Counted from the first letter of the stretch, positions 43,583-53,935 are shown. The stretch: 64,000 nucleotides of DNA from Taibaiella lutea (GCF_008629695.1 NZ_VWSH01000001.1:1-64000); one strand, 5' to 3'. Notes: a model not told the origin generated them from the letters alone. Program-made: numbers and translations.

Positions 43583-43832
43583 CGATGTGATTATTATTTA
43601 ATTTTAAATAATGGAGCATGTTGTTGATAAGGGTTGTCATTCGCGTACCGTAAAGGTAAGTCTATTTTCAATTTAATGTATCTAATTTAATCTTAGCTAA
43701 TTGAATATATTTTATAATTATACCTAAAGACTTTTAATTGCATCTTTTTTAATTAAAATGTTGCAATTAAACGATACATAAATACTACTAAATAAAAGAT
43801 TTAAAATAAGTGGGCGCATTCTTCCTCTTAAT

Positions 43833-45968
43833 TTATTCTAATTCATGAATGGGAAGTATTATATTAAAAGTCGTGCCAATACCCATTTCTGTATCTACTT
43901 GTATATTGCCGTCGTGCTTTTGAATGGTATTAAATGCTATGGACATACCCAAACCTGTTCCCTGCCCTACGTCTTTTGTAGTATAAAAAGGATCAAACAT
44001 TTTACGTTTGGTTTCGGCTGACATTCCCGTTCCGTTATCTGATATGGAAATGAGCACCTGATTATGATCCAGTTTCGTAATGATTTTCAATTCACCGCCT
44101 TCTTCCTCTTTAAACTTCTCCCCGATAGCATATATCCCATTGGATATGACATTCAAAAACACCTGATTCAATTTTCCGGGATAGCAATTTACCAGTGGTA
44201 AATCATCATATTCCTTTATCACATTAATCTTATTGAGCATATTATTGACGATAATAAGCGTGGAATCCAGCCCTTCATTAAGATTGGCCTGCTTGATATC
44301 ATCTTCATCCAGACGTGAAAATATACGAAGGCTTTTCACTATCTCTGCCGTACGGCTGGCACCTTCATGAATACCTTTCAGCAAATGGCTGATTTCCGTT
44401 TTTAGGTAATCAAAATCCACATCTTCTTTGAATTGCCTGATTTTCCTGGCTTTTTCTTCTTTGGAACTATCATCCTGGCTAAAGGTTTCCAACATATCGA
44501 TTGTCTCCAATAAAGCGCCCACATCACGTTTCAAAGGACCTATATTGCCTGTTACGAAATTAATAGGATTATTAATTTCGTGTGCAATACCTGCTGTCAA
44601 CTGACCCAAAGACGCCATTTTCTCAGATTCCACCAATTGCATTTGCGCTTCTTGTAAATCATTCATCGCAACGTTCAATGTGTCATTCTTTTGTTCCAAT
44701 TCCTCCGTTCTTTCTTTTACTTTTTGCTCAAGTATTACGTTTTGTTGTTTGATGATCTGACTGTTTTCCTTTGCGATTCTCAGAGCGGCTAAACGGGACT
44801 GATCTTTCTCTTGTTTCATTATATTGATCCTGTTGGCAAGACCGAAAGAAAGTAACGCCATTTCAATTGCGGAAGCAGCCTGGGCTGAAGAACTGGTAAT
44901 ATTATTATAAGGCAGAATACCGGTATCTTTCAGCAGAAAAATGATTGAACCGGCTAACAAGGCCGACCATGCAATGAAGAAAAATTTGGCCGGTGAATAA
45001 CCTTTTCTCATTACAAACCAGGAAATGAAAAACACACTTAAAAGGAAGACTGTAGTTGCAAGCTGCATCAGCAGAAAGCCCGCCTGATCTTTATTCAGAA
45101 ATATCAACAGGATGCTGACAACAAAGGTGAATACCAGTATTTTTATAAAAGTATTTATCCTTGGATAATTGTTCTTTATCTGAAGGAAATCCCTGGCAAA
45201 GAATAAAGCTGCAATGGCGCATAAAGAAGCGAACAGCACAATACTTTTAGATTCAAAATACGGCAAATCAGGCCATAAGTATTTATAAGTATATCCTTTG
45301 ATGCCAATCTGGGTAAGGCCCGCAAGAAATACGTAAATGGCATAATAAACATATCCTTTGTCTTTCACGGAGAAAAACAGGAACAGGTTATATATTCCCA
45401 TTATAAGCACAATACCTATATATATGCCTGATATGATACTTTGCTTATCTAATTCTTCCCACAGCGGTATCGGTACATTGATATAAACGGGCAAAATAAT
45501 TTGTTCGGAGCTTTTAACCCTGATATAGTAAGTGTATGTGGTATTGGCCGGCTGATTTATATCAAGAATAAAATTGGGATATTGGTAACTCCTTTGCTTG
45601 AAAGGGATACTTTCTCCCAATACCTTTCTTGTATAATTACCTGCTGCATCAGGAATATAGATTTCTACTTCATCCAATATGGGATAAGCGAGCTCCAGCA
45701 GGAAATGATTTTGATTGCTACGGTTGTTCATATCAAATTTCAACCATATACCGTTAGCCTCCGTACCTAAATTGGGAATGTCAGTTTTAATTGCTTCAAA
45801 CTTTGTTGAATGCAATACATCTCTGAATTGTATTTCCTTGTCACTGCGCAACATCGACATGCTTTTGCCAATAGGCATTCTTCCCAGGGAATCTGTAATA
45901 ATTACGGCACTAAAGCAATTTACCGACAGTAAAAAACAAAGGACAAAGCAATATAAAAGTTTAGACAT
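43833..45968 (-). CDS. 7TM-DISM sensor histidine kinase
   Basis: 711 residues: signal peptide, a periplasmic 7TMR-DISMED2 beta domain (about 40-165), seven membrane helices (about 180-385), a coiled coil (about 395-440), a HisKA helix with the phosphorylated His (LGQLTAGIAHEINNPINF) and an HATPase domain with DNGTGMSAETKRKMFDPF and GTGLGMSIAF. The DISM sensor probably binds a carbohydrate-like ligand. Receiver protein 43118-43582 is the likely partner. About 250 bases of AT-rich DNA lie between them. Confidence 0.9.
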   Translation of the reverse strand: MSKLLYCFVLCFLLSVNCFSAVIITDSLGRMPIGKSMSMLRSDKEIQFRDVLHSTKFEAIKTDIPNLGTEANGIWLKFDMNNRSNQNHFLLELAYPILDEVEIYIPDAAGNYTRKVLGESIPFKQRSYQYPNFILDINQPANTTYTYYIRVKSSEQIILPVYINVPIPLWEELDKQSIISGIYIGIVLIMGIYNLFLFFSVKDKGYVYYAIYVFLAGLTQIGIKGYTYKYLWPDLPYFESKSIVLFASLCAIAALFFARDFLQIKNNYPRINTFIKILVFTFVVSILLIFLNKDQAGFLLMQLATTVFLLSVFFISWFVMRKGYSPAKFFFIAWSALLAGSIIFLLKDTGILPYNNITSSSAQAASAIEMALLSFGLANRINIMKQEKDQSRLAALRIAKENSQIIKQQNVILEQKVKERTEELEQKNDTLNVAMNDLQEAQMQLVESEKMASLGQLTAGIAHEINNPINFVTGNIGPLKRDVGALLETIDMLETFSQDDSSKEEKARKIRQFKEDVDFDYLKTEISHLLKGIHEGASRTAEIVKSLRIFSRLDEDDIKQANLNEGLDSTLIIVNNMLNKINVIKEYDDLPLVNCYPGKLNQVFLNVISNGIYAIGEKFKEEEGGELKIITKLDHNQVLISISDNGTGMSAETKRKMFDPFYTTKDVGQGTGLGMSIAFNTIQKHDGNIQVDTEMGIGTTFNIILPIHELE

Positions 45969-45986
45969 AAATTTAGGTTAGGCTTA

Positions 45987-46751
45987 CTATTTGATACAGG
46001 AAGCAACTACAATATTAATGGCACAACCAAAATGTTGTTGTGCATCGGCATTTTTCAGCGCTTCCATAAATACCTCATGTTCTGAACCGCTAATGTAATT
46101 CTTTTCAGCCATTTCGTTTACCATCCGGTCGATCCAGATATAGTCACAAGCCTCTTTGTATGTCCTGAGTACAAAAGGAAATATTTCCAATCTGATATCT
46201 CTGAAACCGCCCTGTTCCAGATAAGATGTCAGTTTTTTAGCCGCAAGTCCATTGTTTATCTTTTCTTCTGTGAGGTATTGGGTTATCTTTTTTTCTGTAA
46301 CAGGATCGCCATTATAAAATGACAAGCTCTGCCAATCTGTTTCTACAATCACAAAAGGCGCATCAACTGCCAAAACACGTTTGATTTCGGCTATTACGGT
46401 CTCTGTATTTTTTAAATGCTGCAATAATCTTTCGGCCCTGATACCGGACAATGCTACATTTTCATAAGAAAGCGGATAAACTTCAGACAAGACGAAATCC
46501 ACATTTTCAACATCGGCAGAAGAAGATTTTGCTTTTTCTATCATCTGAGGATCGTGATCAACACCAATTACTTGAACCTGCGGATCCATCATTTTAGCCA
46601 TATTGATGGCATCAATGCCTGTTCCGCAGCCAAGATCTGCTATAGTGCCATTGGTAATTTGTTGAAAGGGCTGGTAAGAGTGCTTTTTAAGATTGCCAAG
46701 TAATTTTGCAGTATCTTCAAGGTAACTGATATCGTAATGTTTTTGTGACAT
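45987..46751 (-). CDS. SAM-dependent methyltransferase
   Basis: 254 residues, class I methyltransferase fold. Motif I is IADLGCGTGIDAINMA (about 35-50), followed by VIGVDHDPQMIEKAK and the post-motif AERLLQHLKNTETVI, which resembles the UbiE/Methyltransf_11 group. The acceptor is not predictable. It ends 18 bases before the start of the 7TM-DISM kinase gene, so the two may be co-transcribed. Confidence 0.82.
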   Translation of the reverse strand: MSQKHYDISYLEDTAKLLGNLKKHSYQPFQQITNGTIADLGCGTGIDAINMAKMMDPQVQVIGVDHDPQMIEKAKSSSADVENVDFVLSEVYPLSYENVALSGIRAERLLQHLKNTETVIAEIKRVLAVDAPFVIVETDWQSLSFYNGDPVTEKKITQYLTEEKINNGLAAKKLTSYLEQGGFRDIRLEIFPFVLRTYKEACDYIWIDRMVNEMAEKNYISGSEHEVFMEALKNADAQQHFGCAINIVVASCIK

Positions 46752-46845
46752 AAAAAGGAGGGAAGATTTTAAAATAATCTTATTTGGTTTGTTTGGGTGT
46801 TGAAAAGATGGCAGTAAATTTAATTGTTATTGGTTTTAATAGCAA

Positions 46846-47655
46846 TTAAAGGAAAGAAATATTTTTTTCGCTTGATTTTGCAGTCTTGTATTGTCGCCTG
46901 GCGTTTTCGATCGTATCGGCCAGACTCCATGACTCAAGTTTTGGAATAGCAATATCATAGTGAATAGTCATCTGCTTTTTGCGTAATTCCTCTACAATTA
47001 CAACCTGTAAGTTTTCTCTTAATTTAAAAATAGCATCTCTGTCTTCCTGTATGGCCGTGTCCATGGAAACAATATCACGATTGCAAACGGCTGTAGCCAG
47101 CAAATCAAGCTTCGGATAATAAAAGGTGCCTTCATTACCCACACTGTACAATACTTCAAAACCGACGTTTTGAGCCATTTTAAGCGTATAAGGAGCGCAA
47201 AGGCCGAATAAGGACGTCAAACCTATTTGTGTGGAAATGGCAACTGCAGCGCGAAATAAAAAAATGCTTCCTATACCGTAGCCGGCAATCAACCTGGAAT
47301 TCCATAATCCACAGCATTCGCCGGTGCCTCTTAATGCATATTCAAAAACATGATCTTCTATTGTGGGATCAAAAGCAAGTGTAGCGGCTTCGATGGGCAA
47401 TGGTTCCGTACCGCCGGCAACATGAACGCGGGCCCCGCCATAAACAACAGAACCATCCAACGATTCCACAATCAGAACAAACGCGGCAGGATTAAACATC
47501 CATGAATTGTTGGAGGAAGTAACTTTCTTAACACCAATGCTTGTTAAAACCTGTTCATGTCCCTTCAAAAAAAGCTCACAAGTCGCAGGATCATCAATTG
47601 CTCTAAAAGCCCTTAGTCGAACCTCGGGCTTTTCCTTATTTAAAGAAGCATCCAT
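46846..47655 (-). CDS. GNAT-fold N-acyltransferase-like protein
   Basis: 269 residues. The central part looks like a GNAT fold: strand AAFVLIVESLDGSVVYGGARVHV (about 57-80), then ECCGLWNSRLIAGYGIGSIFLFRAAVAI (about 113-140), where the Glu followed by SRL and the later YTLKMAQNVGFEVL recall LuxI/FeeM-type N-acyl amino-acid synthases. The N- and C-terminal extensions are unfamiliar. Acyl transfer is plausible but the identity is uncertain. The gene lies upstream of the methyltransferase and 7TM-DISM kinase, on the same strand. Confidence 0.5.
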   Translation of the reverse strand: MDASLNKEKPEVRLRAFRAIDDPATCELFLKGHEQVLTSIGVKKVTSSNNSWMFNPAAFVLIVESLDGSVVYGGARVHVAGGTEPLPIEAATLAFDPTIEDHVFEYALRGTGECCGLWNSRLIAGYGIGSIFLFRAAVAISTQIGLTSLFGLCAPYTLKMAQNVGFEVLYSVGNEGTFYYPKLDLLATAVCNRDIVSMDTAIQEDRDAIFKLRENLQVVIVEELRKKQMTIHYDIAIPKLESWSLADTIENARRQYKTAKSSEKNISFL

Positions 47656-47854
47656 CTTAGATTGTCCATTGTATTTTCAGCTTAATAAATTGAAAATCAA
47701 GCTGCTATGATTGTGTGATTGTTCATTGGTTAAAAAAAGAACCTAAATATAGCGTATTTATGCGGCAAAGATAACTCAATGCCCAAAAATCATAAAATCT
47801 TTATTGAAATAGCTTTTCAGCAAATAGCCGGGTCAAAATATATCCTTTTATAAG

Positions 47855-47875
47855 GCATTCGTTACAAACGAATGC
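47855..47875 (-). terminator. Hairpin downstream of the NarL-type regulator
   Basis: GCATTCGTT and AACGAATGC form a perfect 9-bp stem around ACA, 55 bases beyond the stop of the regulator gene on the minus strand. Confidence 0.5.
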
Positions 47876-47930
47876 ATACTTACATAAACACCAAACTTCA
47901 TTTGTTCAGGCATAAATGAATTTGTTCCGA

Positions 47931-48581
47931 TCATTCCGCCAATCCTAAACGCACAGCTATTCCCACTAATTCTGCCGTATTTTTTGCATACATTTTTTTT
48001 AGCAATGTCAACCTGTGTGTTTCAGCAGTACGTGGACTGATGGATAATTTATCAGCTATTTCCTGTGTGGTATTGCCTTGTACAATAAGCTGCAGAATCT
48101 CCTGCTCCCTTTTAGTCAGTTCGTAAGGAATATTCAATCCGGCTTTCTGAGGCTTGAACATATTCTGTAATAAGTGTTCTTTTAGTGAAGGCTCTATAAA
48201 CTCCTCTTTATTATAAGCATGATGTATAGCTGTAATCAATGTTTGCTGATCAGTTCCTTTCAGCAGATAACCAATACATCCGTTATATAACATGCTTTTC
48301 ACCATGGCAGGAGCATCAAGGCTGGTAAGAGCCACCATTCTTATTTCAGGGTATTGTTTTACAATAATAGCAGCCAACTCGTGACCTGAAAAATCCGGCA
48401 GTAATACATCCAGCAGCAAAATATCGGGCTGTTCGGCTGCAAGTCCTTCCAGTAAATCTTTGCCTGAATGATAGGCATTCCTGACCTCCATATCTTTTTG
48501 TTCAGCAAGCATCATCCTGATGCCATTTACAGCAAGCGGATGATCATCAACAATGGCAATTTTAATAGGTGTCAAATTCAC
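47931..48581 (-). CDS. NarL-type response regulator
   Basis: 216 residues. The receiver is complete (IVDDHPLAVNG, phospho-acceptor in LLLDVLLPDFSG, LTSLD and YLLKGTD). A LuxR helix-turn-helix follows (LTKREQEILQLIVQGNTTQEIADKLSISPRTAETH, about 148-182). It lies seven bases downstream of the TPR histidine kinase and surely forms a two-component pair with it. Targets may include the divergent SBBP-repeat protein gene, but that is a guess. Confidence 0.93.
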   Translation of the reverse strand: MNLTPIKIAIVDDHPLAVNGIRMMLAEQKDMEVRNAYHSGKDLLEGLAAEQPDILLLDVLLPDFSGHELAAIIVKQYPEIRMVALTSLDAPAMVKSMLYNGCIGYLLKGTDQQTLITAIHHAYNKEEFIEPSLKEHLLQNMFKPQKAGLNIPYELTKREQEILQLIVQGNTTQEIADKLSISPRTAETHRLTLLKKMYAKNTAELVGIAVRLGLAE

Positions 48582-48587
48582 TGAATT

Positions 48588-50630
48588 TTAAGGCTGTTGT
48601 GAAGATAATATTTCGAATTCAATATGGATGGATGTTCCACTCTTTTCATTGCTTTGAATATCCATTATTCCATTCATAACACGCAATCTGTTTTTAATAC
48701 TCATCAATCCCATACCATTACTTCCGGCTTCCACATTAAAGCCTTTTCCGTCATCTTCAATAGTTATGGACAGCACATTTCCGACACTTGCCATCTGCAA
48801 TATTACTTTAGATGCATGCGCGTGTTTGATGATATTCTGCATCAGCTCCTGTATAATCCGGTAAACAGATAATTCAAATTCGGCATCAAGCCTGTCTATT
48901 GTTCCGTGCAATTGAAAGTCTATGCACAATTGCGTATTCTTTTTTATGGTATTACAAAAATAAAAGACAGCCTCTGCCAACCCTCCTTGTAACAGCATAT
49001 CAGGCATCAGATTGTGAGCAGTGCTTCTCAATTCTGTTGTAGCTGTTTCCATGCTGTCTATCAGCTCACGGTAATAATCTGTTTCAAAAAATACCTCGCT
49101 GCTTATTTTCCTGTAACTGTCCGGAATCACTTTCATCCCCATCTTAATGGTAGAGAATTGCACCATAATGCCATCGTGAATTTCCCTTGCAAGCCTTGCC
49201 CTTTCCTGCTCTTCGCCTTTTATCATAGCACGCAGGTAATTTATCTCCCGGTCTTTCTGAATATCATTCAATTCTTTTAACTGAAGCCTTTGTTTATTTT
49301 TACTATTGCGATAAAAAGATGCCAGCAATACAATGAATATTATTGCTCCGAATGCAATGACAATAATCCAGAATGTACGTTCCTTCAGTTTATTGTTGGT
49401 TTGCGCAAGTAACAATTTGTTGGTGGCAATTGCCTTGTCCCTGTTTGCAATTTCCAATTGCGATTCCAGATCATAAACAGAAATCATCTTTTCTTTAACC
49501 TTCATGGAATCCAGTAATTCCAGGCTTCTCTTCTCCAAATCATAAGCAAGCTGATAATTTCCGTTTAAAGCCTTGATGGCAGACAAAGTCTGATAGGCCT
49601 GATAAGTATAAGACAAATCATTATCGCCTTGATTACCTGATTCCTTTACTACTTCATTCAGCAAAACCTCCGCTTCATTGTACTTTTTCTGATCATAATA
49701 CAAAATACCCAATACGGATTTTGCATAAAGATTATTGGTGTAATCATGCGCCTTTACAGTAAATATTATTGCCTGTTGCAATAACGTAACAGCTTCATCG
49801 GGTCTGGACTCTTTTACTGCTATTTTACCAAGTGTAATCAATGTAAGCGGATTATCGGGATAATATTTCAGCGATAAATTCAATAAATATTTTGCTGAAT
49901 CCAGTTGCTCATTCTCGAAATAAATCAGCCCTATATTGGAGTTAAGGTTAGCTTCCGTTAATCGGAGCGCCGTGCTTTTCTTACTGAATGAGGTAACTAC
50001 GTTTTTTGCTTTCTGCAAATAAAGAGCCGACTTTTTAAAATTATTTACCCCACTCCATAATATACCCAGATTATTATAGATAGAACTGACATCGACCACT
50101 TCACCTTCAGACTTGCATTTTATACCTGATACTATTTGTTCCGCTTTGGAAGAATAATAATACATAGAATCATACATCGCAAGCCGGAAGTAAGGAGCGC
50201 TCATGCAGGTATAAAACATAGCCAATGAGGTTCTGTTCCTTAATCCTTTAATGGCATACGGAAGTGCTTTACGGTAATAAAGAATAGCCTTTTGATAATT
50301 ACCTTCAATAGTATTTACATAACCGATATCTGCAAGTGCCGTAGCTATGCCGCAATCGTAATTTAAATAAAGGCTTTTACTCAATGCATCCCTAAGCAGG
50401 TATCTGGTGCTGTCGGGTTCACGCCTTACAATAGTCAATGAATAATTGATCTGATTACGTATCGGAATCGTGTCTGACTGTTGCAGTTTTCTATAACCTT
50501 CAGGTTGCAGCTGTAAGCCATAGTCAAAGCCTTCATCATCGTTTAAGTACTGAGCTGCCGGTTGGCAAATACCCTGATTTACGTATATCGCAAAACAAAA
50601 AATTAAGAAAATAAATTTCCTGAAAATCAT
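48588..50630 (-). CDS. TPR-containing sensor histidine kinase (NarX/HisKA_3 type)
   Basis: 680 residues: signal peptide (ending GICQ), a periplasmic stretch of about six tetratricopeptide repeats (about 70-380), a coiled segment, one membrane helix (FWIIVIAFGAIIFIVLLASFY, about 418-438), the HisKA_3 dimerisation helix with ARLAREIHDGIMVQFSTIKMG, and an HATPase domain (IQELMQNIIKHAHASKV; DDGKGFNVEAGSNGMGL). Only the ligand is unknown. It is coupled to the NarL regulator gene at 48581. Confidence 0.92.
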   Translation of the reverse strand: MIFRKFIFLIFCFAIYVNQGICQPAAQYLNDDEGFDYGLQLQPEGYRKLQQSDTIPIRNQINYSLTIVRREPDSTRYLLRDALSKSLYLNYDCGIATALADIGYVNTIEGNYQKAILYYRKALPYAIKGLRNRTSLAMFYTCMSAPYFRLAMYDSMYYYSSKAEQIVSGIKCKSEGEVVDVSSIYNNLGILWSGVNNFKKSALYLQKAKNVVTSFSKKSTALRLTEANLNSNIGLIYFENEQLDSAKYLLNLSLKYYPDNPLTLITLGKIAVKESRPDEAVTLLQQAIIFTVKAHDYTNNLYAKSVLGILYYDQKKYNEAEVLLNEVVKESGNQGDNDLSYTYQAYQTLSAIKALNGNYQLAYDLEKRSLELLDSMKVKEKMISVYDLESQLEIANRDKAIATNKLLLAQTNNKLKERTFWIIVIAFGAIIFIVLLASFYRNSKNKQRLQLKELNDIQKDREINYLRAMIKGEEQERARLAREIHDGIMVQFSTIKMGMKVIPDSYRKISSEVFFETDYYRELIDSMETATTELRSTAHNLMPDMLLQGGLAEAVFYFCNTIKKNTQLCIDFQLHGTIDRLDAEFELSVYRIIQELMQNIIKHAHASKVILQMASVGNVLSITIEDDGKGFNVEAGSNGMGLMSIKNRLRVMNGIMDIQSNEKSGTSIHIEFEILSSQQP

Positions 50631-50810
50631 CTTTAAATATACTTAGGGAACGAAGGCGGTTAACTACGGGAAAATACTGATTTTCAAAAATAGCGTATTT
50701 CTCCCGATTTCATGCATGGCCTGTTGCATCTATCTTTACAGCAATCAGTATTGTCAGTAACCACTTACTTTTCCTTTTATCAATCAATTTTTCATAATAA
50801 AAACACGACA

Positions 50811-53627
50811 ATGAAAAGGATTCTTTTACTTTCTGCTTGCCTGCTTGCCGGACGATGTTCGTTCGCAAAATCTCCGTCAGAGTCATGGCATCAGCAAAAT
50901 CATTTGTTACTTATTGAAAATAAAGGTCAGATTACTGACCAAAACGGGCATCCAAGATCCGATATTCAGTTCAGAATGGAAACCCCGGAAGTCAATGTGC
51001 TGATTGGAAATGCATCTTTACACTATCAATGGCAACAACATGATGCTATCAATACCAAAGACATCCAATCCTTGCTTAATAAGAAGAGCAATACGTATCG
51101 CATGGATGTTTCCCTTGTAGGTGCCAATCCTGATGCCTCTGTCATAAAAGAGGGAACTCAGCCTTATTTTGAAAAATATTACCTCGCTCATTTAGGACTG
51201 AACGGCACCATTGCTCATTCTTATAGTAAAGTTACTTATCAGAATGTGTATCCTGATATTGATTGGGTAATCTACGCCAACCGTGATGCAAATGGCGCAG
51301 AAGTTTTGAAGTATGACTTTGTCGTGCATCCCGGTGGCAATGCGGCTTTAATCCAACTGAAATACGAAGGAAGCACATCACTGAAATTAAATGAAGACGG
51401 GAGCCTTCAGGCATTTACGCCTATGGGCAATATCAAAGAACAAGCTCCTTATTCCTACAGCATTAATGAAAACACCAAGACCACGGTATCATCTGAATTC
51501 CAATTAAAAAACAATGTGCTGAGTTTTAAACTGGCTGCATATAAAGGTACTTTGATTATTGACCCTTCTTTGGAATGGGCTACCTATTATGGCGGCGCAG
51601 GTTTTGATTTGGGTACTGTATTAACCTGCGATAACAGCGGGCATGTATATGTTACAGGTGCCTCCTGGATGAGCATGGATATAGCAACAGTTGGCAGCTA
51701 TCAATATACGAATGCAGGAGACTTTGATGCCTTTCTTGCAAAATTCGATAGTGATGGCAACAGGTTATGGGCAACTTATTATGGCGGCCCGACACTGGAT
51801 TACAGTTTTGGACTTGCCTGCGACCAGCATGACAGGGTTTATATCTCAGGTATTACTTTGAGTACAACCGGGATATCTACAGCAGGAAGCGCACAAGCAA
51901 CTTATGCAGGTGGCGGCGGAGATGATTATCTTGCCCGGTTTGACAGCTCAGGCAGCTTAATATGGGCTACATACTGCGGCAGTTCAGGCGATGAATATAA
52001 TGGTTTATGTGCAGCAGATGAATTCGGCCATGTCTATCTTACAGGATATACAACAGGTAATGACAATATATACAGCAACGGTCATCAAAGCACCAATGGC
52101 GGCGGCCCTAAAGACGCATTCCTTGTGCAATATGATACATCCGGTATTAAACAATGGGGAACGTTTTATGGTGGCTCCGGAGATGATCAGGGTGATGGTG
52201 TTGCATGCGATCGTTTAGGGTTTGTTTATATGGAAGGCCATACCAATAGTGCTTCCGCTATCTCTACAAGCGGCAGTCATCAACCTGCAAATGGCGGTGG
52301 CTTCGATGATTTCCTCGTTAAATTCAATAGTGCGGGTGTAAGGCAATGGGCTACTTATTATGGTGGCACTGCCGATGAAAACAATGGCAATATGCGTCCT
52401 GTAGCCTGCGATAAAAATAACAATGTATATATTTCCGGACAAACACCCAGTACAACCGGAATTGCAACATCCGGCAGCTATCAGTCTGCATCCGGAGGGG
52501 GCACAGATGCTTTCCTTGTGAAATTTAATTCTGCAGGCACCAGAACCTGGGGTACTTATTATGGCGGTAGCGGAAATGAAAACGGAGGTTCGATAGCTTG
52601 TGACCTTTCAAATAATATTTTCTGGTGCGGCTTTACTACAAGCACTGATAGTATAGCAACTCCGGGAAGCCACCAGACAACTTTCGGCGGCGGACAGGAT
52701 GATGTTTTCCTGACAAAATTTGATGAAAGTGGCAACCAGATTTTCGGCACCTATTATGGTGGCAATTCTTTAGATGAAGGCATAGCTGTGGGATTTGACA
52801 ATATAGGGAATGCCTACATTTCAGGTGGCACGGCAAGCCCGAATAACATAGCAACACCGGGTAGCTTCTCTACCACATATGCAGGTGGCATTGCCGTATT
52901 TCTTGCTAAATTCTGTACTTCCGTAAATGCCATATCATTAAACGGCCCTGACAGCATCTGCGCCAACAGCACTCAACTTTATACTACTACGGCAATAGCA
53001 GGAGCTGATGGCTACATCTGGACAATACCTGCCGGATGGTCCGGCGCAAGTGATTCCAACAGTATAAGTGTGACTTCAAATGGTACAGGCGGACAGATAA
53101 CGGTAAAGGTGATCAGATGTGATACCAGCACTGCATTACAATTCAATGTATATGTACGCCCCGTTCTTCCGGCGGTTATAACAGCTAATGGTTTTGTATT
53201 AAGTACGGTGAATACCCATACAAGCTATCAATGGTTCTTTAACGGGCAAATCATAAACGGTGCTCAGAATCCGACCTATACGGTAACACAGAATGGCAAC
53301 TATACGGTCGTGGTGACAAACCCGGGTGGCTGCACAGACACTTCGGATGTATTTGCAATAAGCAATGTGGTTGCCATACAGAATGTAGAGCAACTAAAGA
53401 ACAGTATTCAAATTTATCCGAATCCGGCTAATTCCATTTTGAATATTCTTTCACCGGTTGCTTTAAACATCAACATTACCGGTATGGATGGCAGAGTTTT
53501 TATCAATAAGGATAATGTAAAAGCAATAGACATCAGCAACCTTTCAAATGGTGTTTACATGATCCGGTTTACAGACAAGGATGGCCATTTTATTAAAACA
53601 GAAAAATTCACAAAGCTCAGCTTGTAG
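50811..53627 (+). CDS. SBBP beta-propeller T9SS surface protein
   Basis: 938 residues from the ATG at 50811, which gives the signal peptide MKRILLLSACLLAGRCSFA; the 33 residues of upstream frame are not part of it. An N-terminal all-beta region (about 25-285) precedes roughly seven SBBP repeats of 55-60 residues, each ending W(A/G)TYYGG and carrying D-x-FLxKF and NVYISG-like strands. An Ig-like/PKD segment (SICANSTQLYTTT; YQWFFNGQIING) and a T9SS type A sorting domain (IQIYPNPANSILNI) follow. It is a large exported surface protein of unknown ligand, divergent from the TPR kinase gene. Confidence 0.85.
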   Translation: MKRILLLSACLLAGRCSFAKSPSESWHQQNHLLLIENKGQITDQNGHPRSDIQFRMETPEVNVLIGNASLHYQWQQHDAINTKDIQSLLNKKSNTYRMDVSLVGANPDASVIKEGTQPYFEKYYLAHLGLNGTIAHSYSKVTYQNVYPDIDWVIYANRDANGAEVLKYDFVVHPGGNAALIQLKYEGSTSLKLNEDGSLQAFTPMGNIKEQAPYSYSINENTKTTVSSEFQLKNNVLSFKLAAYKGTLIIDPSLEWATYYGGAGFDLGTVLTCDNSGHVYVTGASWMSMDIATVGSYQYTNAGDFDAFLAKFDSDGNRLWATYYGGPTLDYSFGLACDQHDRVYISGITLSTTGISTAGSAQATYAGGGGDDYLARFDSSGSLIWATYCGSSGDEYNGLCAADEFGHVYLTGYTTGNDNIYSNGHQSTNGGGPKDAFLVQYDTSGIKQWGTFYGGSGDDQGDGVACDRLGFVYMEGHTNSASAISTSGSHQPANGGGFDDFLVKFNSAGVRQWATYYGGTADENNGNMRPVACDKNNNVYISGQTPSTTGIATSGSYQSASGGGTDAFLVKFNSAGTRTWGTYYGGSGNENGGSIACDLSNNIFWCGFTTSTDSIATPGSHQTTFGGGQDDVFLTKFDESGNQIFGTYYGGNSLDEGIAVGFDNIGNAYISGGTASPNNIATPGSFSTTYAGGIAVFLAKFCTSVNAISLNGPDSICANSTQLYTTTAIAGADGYIWTIPAGWSGASDSNSISVTSNGTGGQITVKVIRCDTSTALQFNVYVRPVLPAVITANGFVLSTVNTHTSYQWFFNGQIINGAQNPTYTVTQNGNYTVVVTNPGGCTDTSDVFAISNVVAIQNVEQLKNSIQIYPNPANSILNILSPVALNINITGMDGRVFINKDNVKAIDISNLSNGVYMIRFTDKDGHFIKTEKFTKLSL

Positions 53628-53645
53628 TATAAATAAATTTAAATT

Positions 53646-53680
53646 TCAGGACAGGCCGCTTTTAAAGCGGCCTGTCCTGA
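53646..53680 (+). terminator. 35-bp perfect palindrome, terminator of the SBBP gene
   Basis: TCAGGACAGGCCGCTTT, a central T and AAAGCGGCCTGTCCTGA form a perfect 17-bp stem 18 bases after the stop at 53627, then ATTATTTT. The remaining 255 bases to the next gene hold nothing I recognise. Confidence 0.85.
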
Positions 53681-53935
53681 ATTATTTTAAGGCCGCGCTG
53701 AAATATCAAATCCAATTGATTAAAAGGGAAAAACATACCTATTAAGCAAGTATGCCACTTAAAGCGCAGTGTATTTGTGTGAAGGAGCGCTATTGAAGAG
53801 CAACAAATAGACCCCGGCATTTTTGAACTTGCAGATTAAAAGCAGGGACTTGCAGACAAACAGGGCTTGTTGGCATATCACTAAAAATAAAACATCTGCT
53901 TCGTTCTATTTTCGAATTCTAAATCACTATTTACA

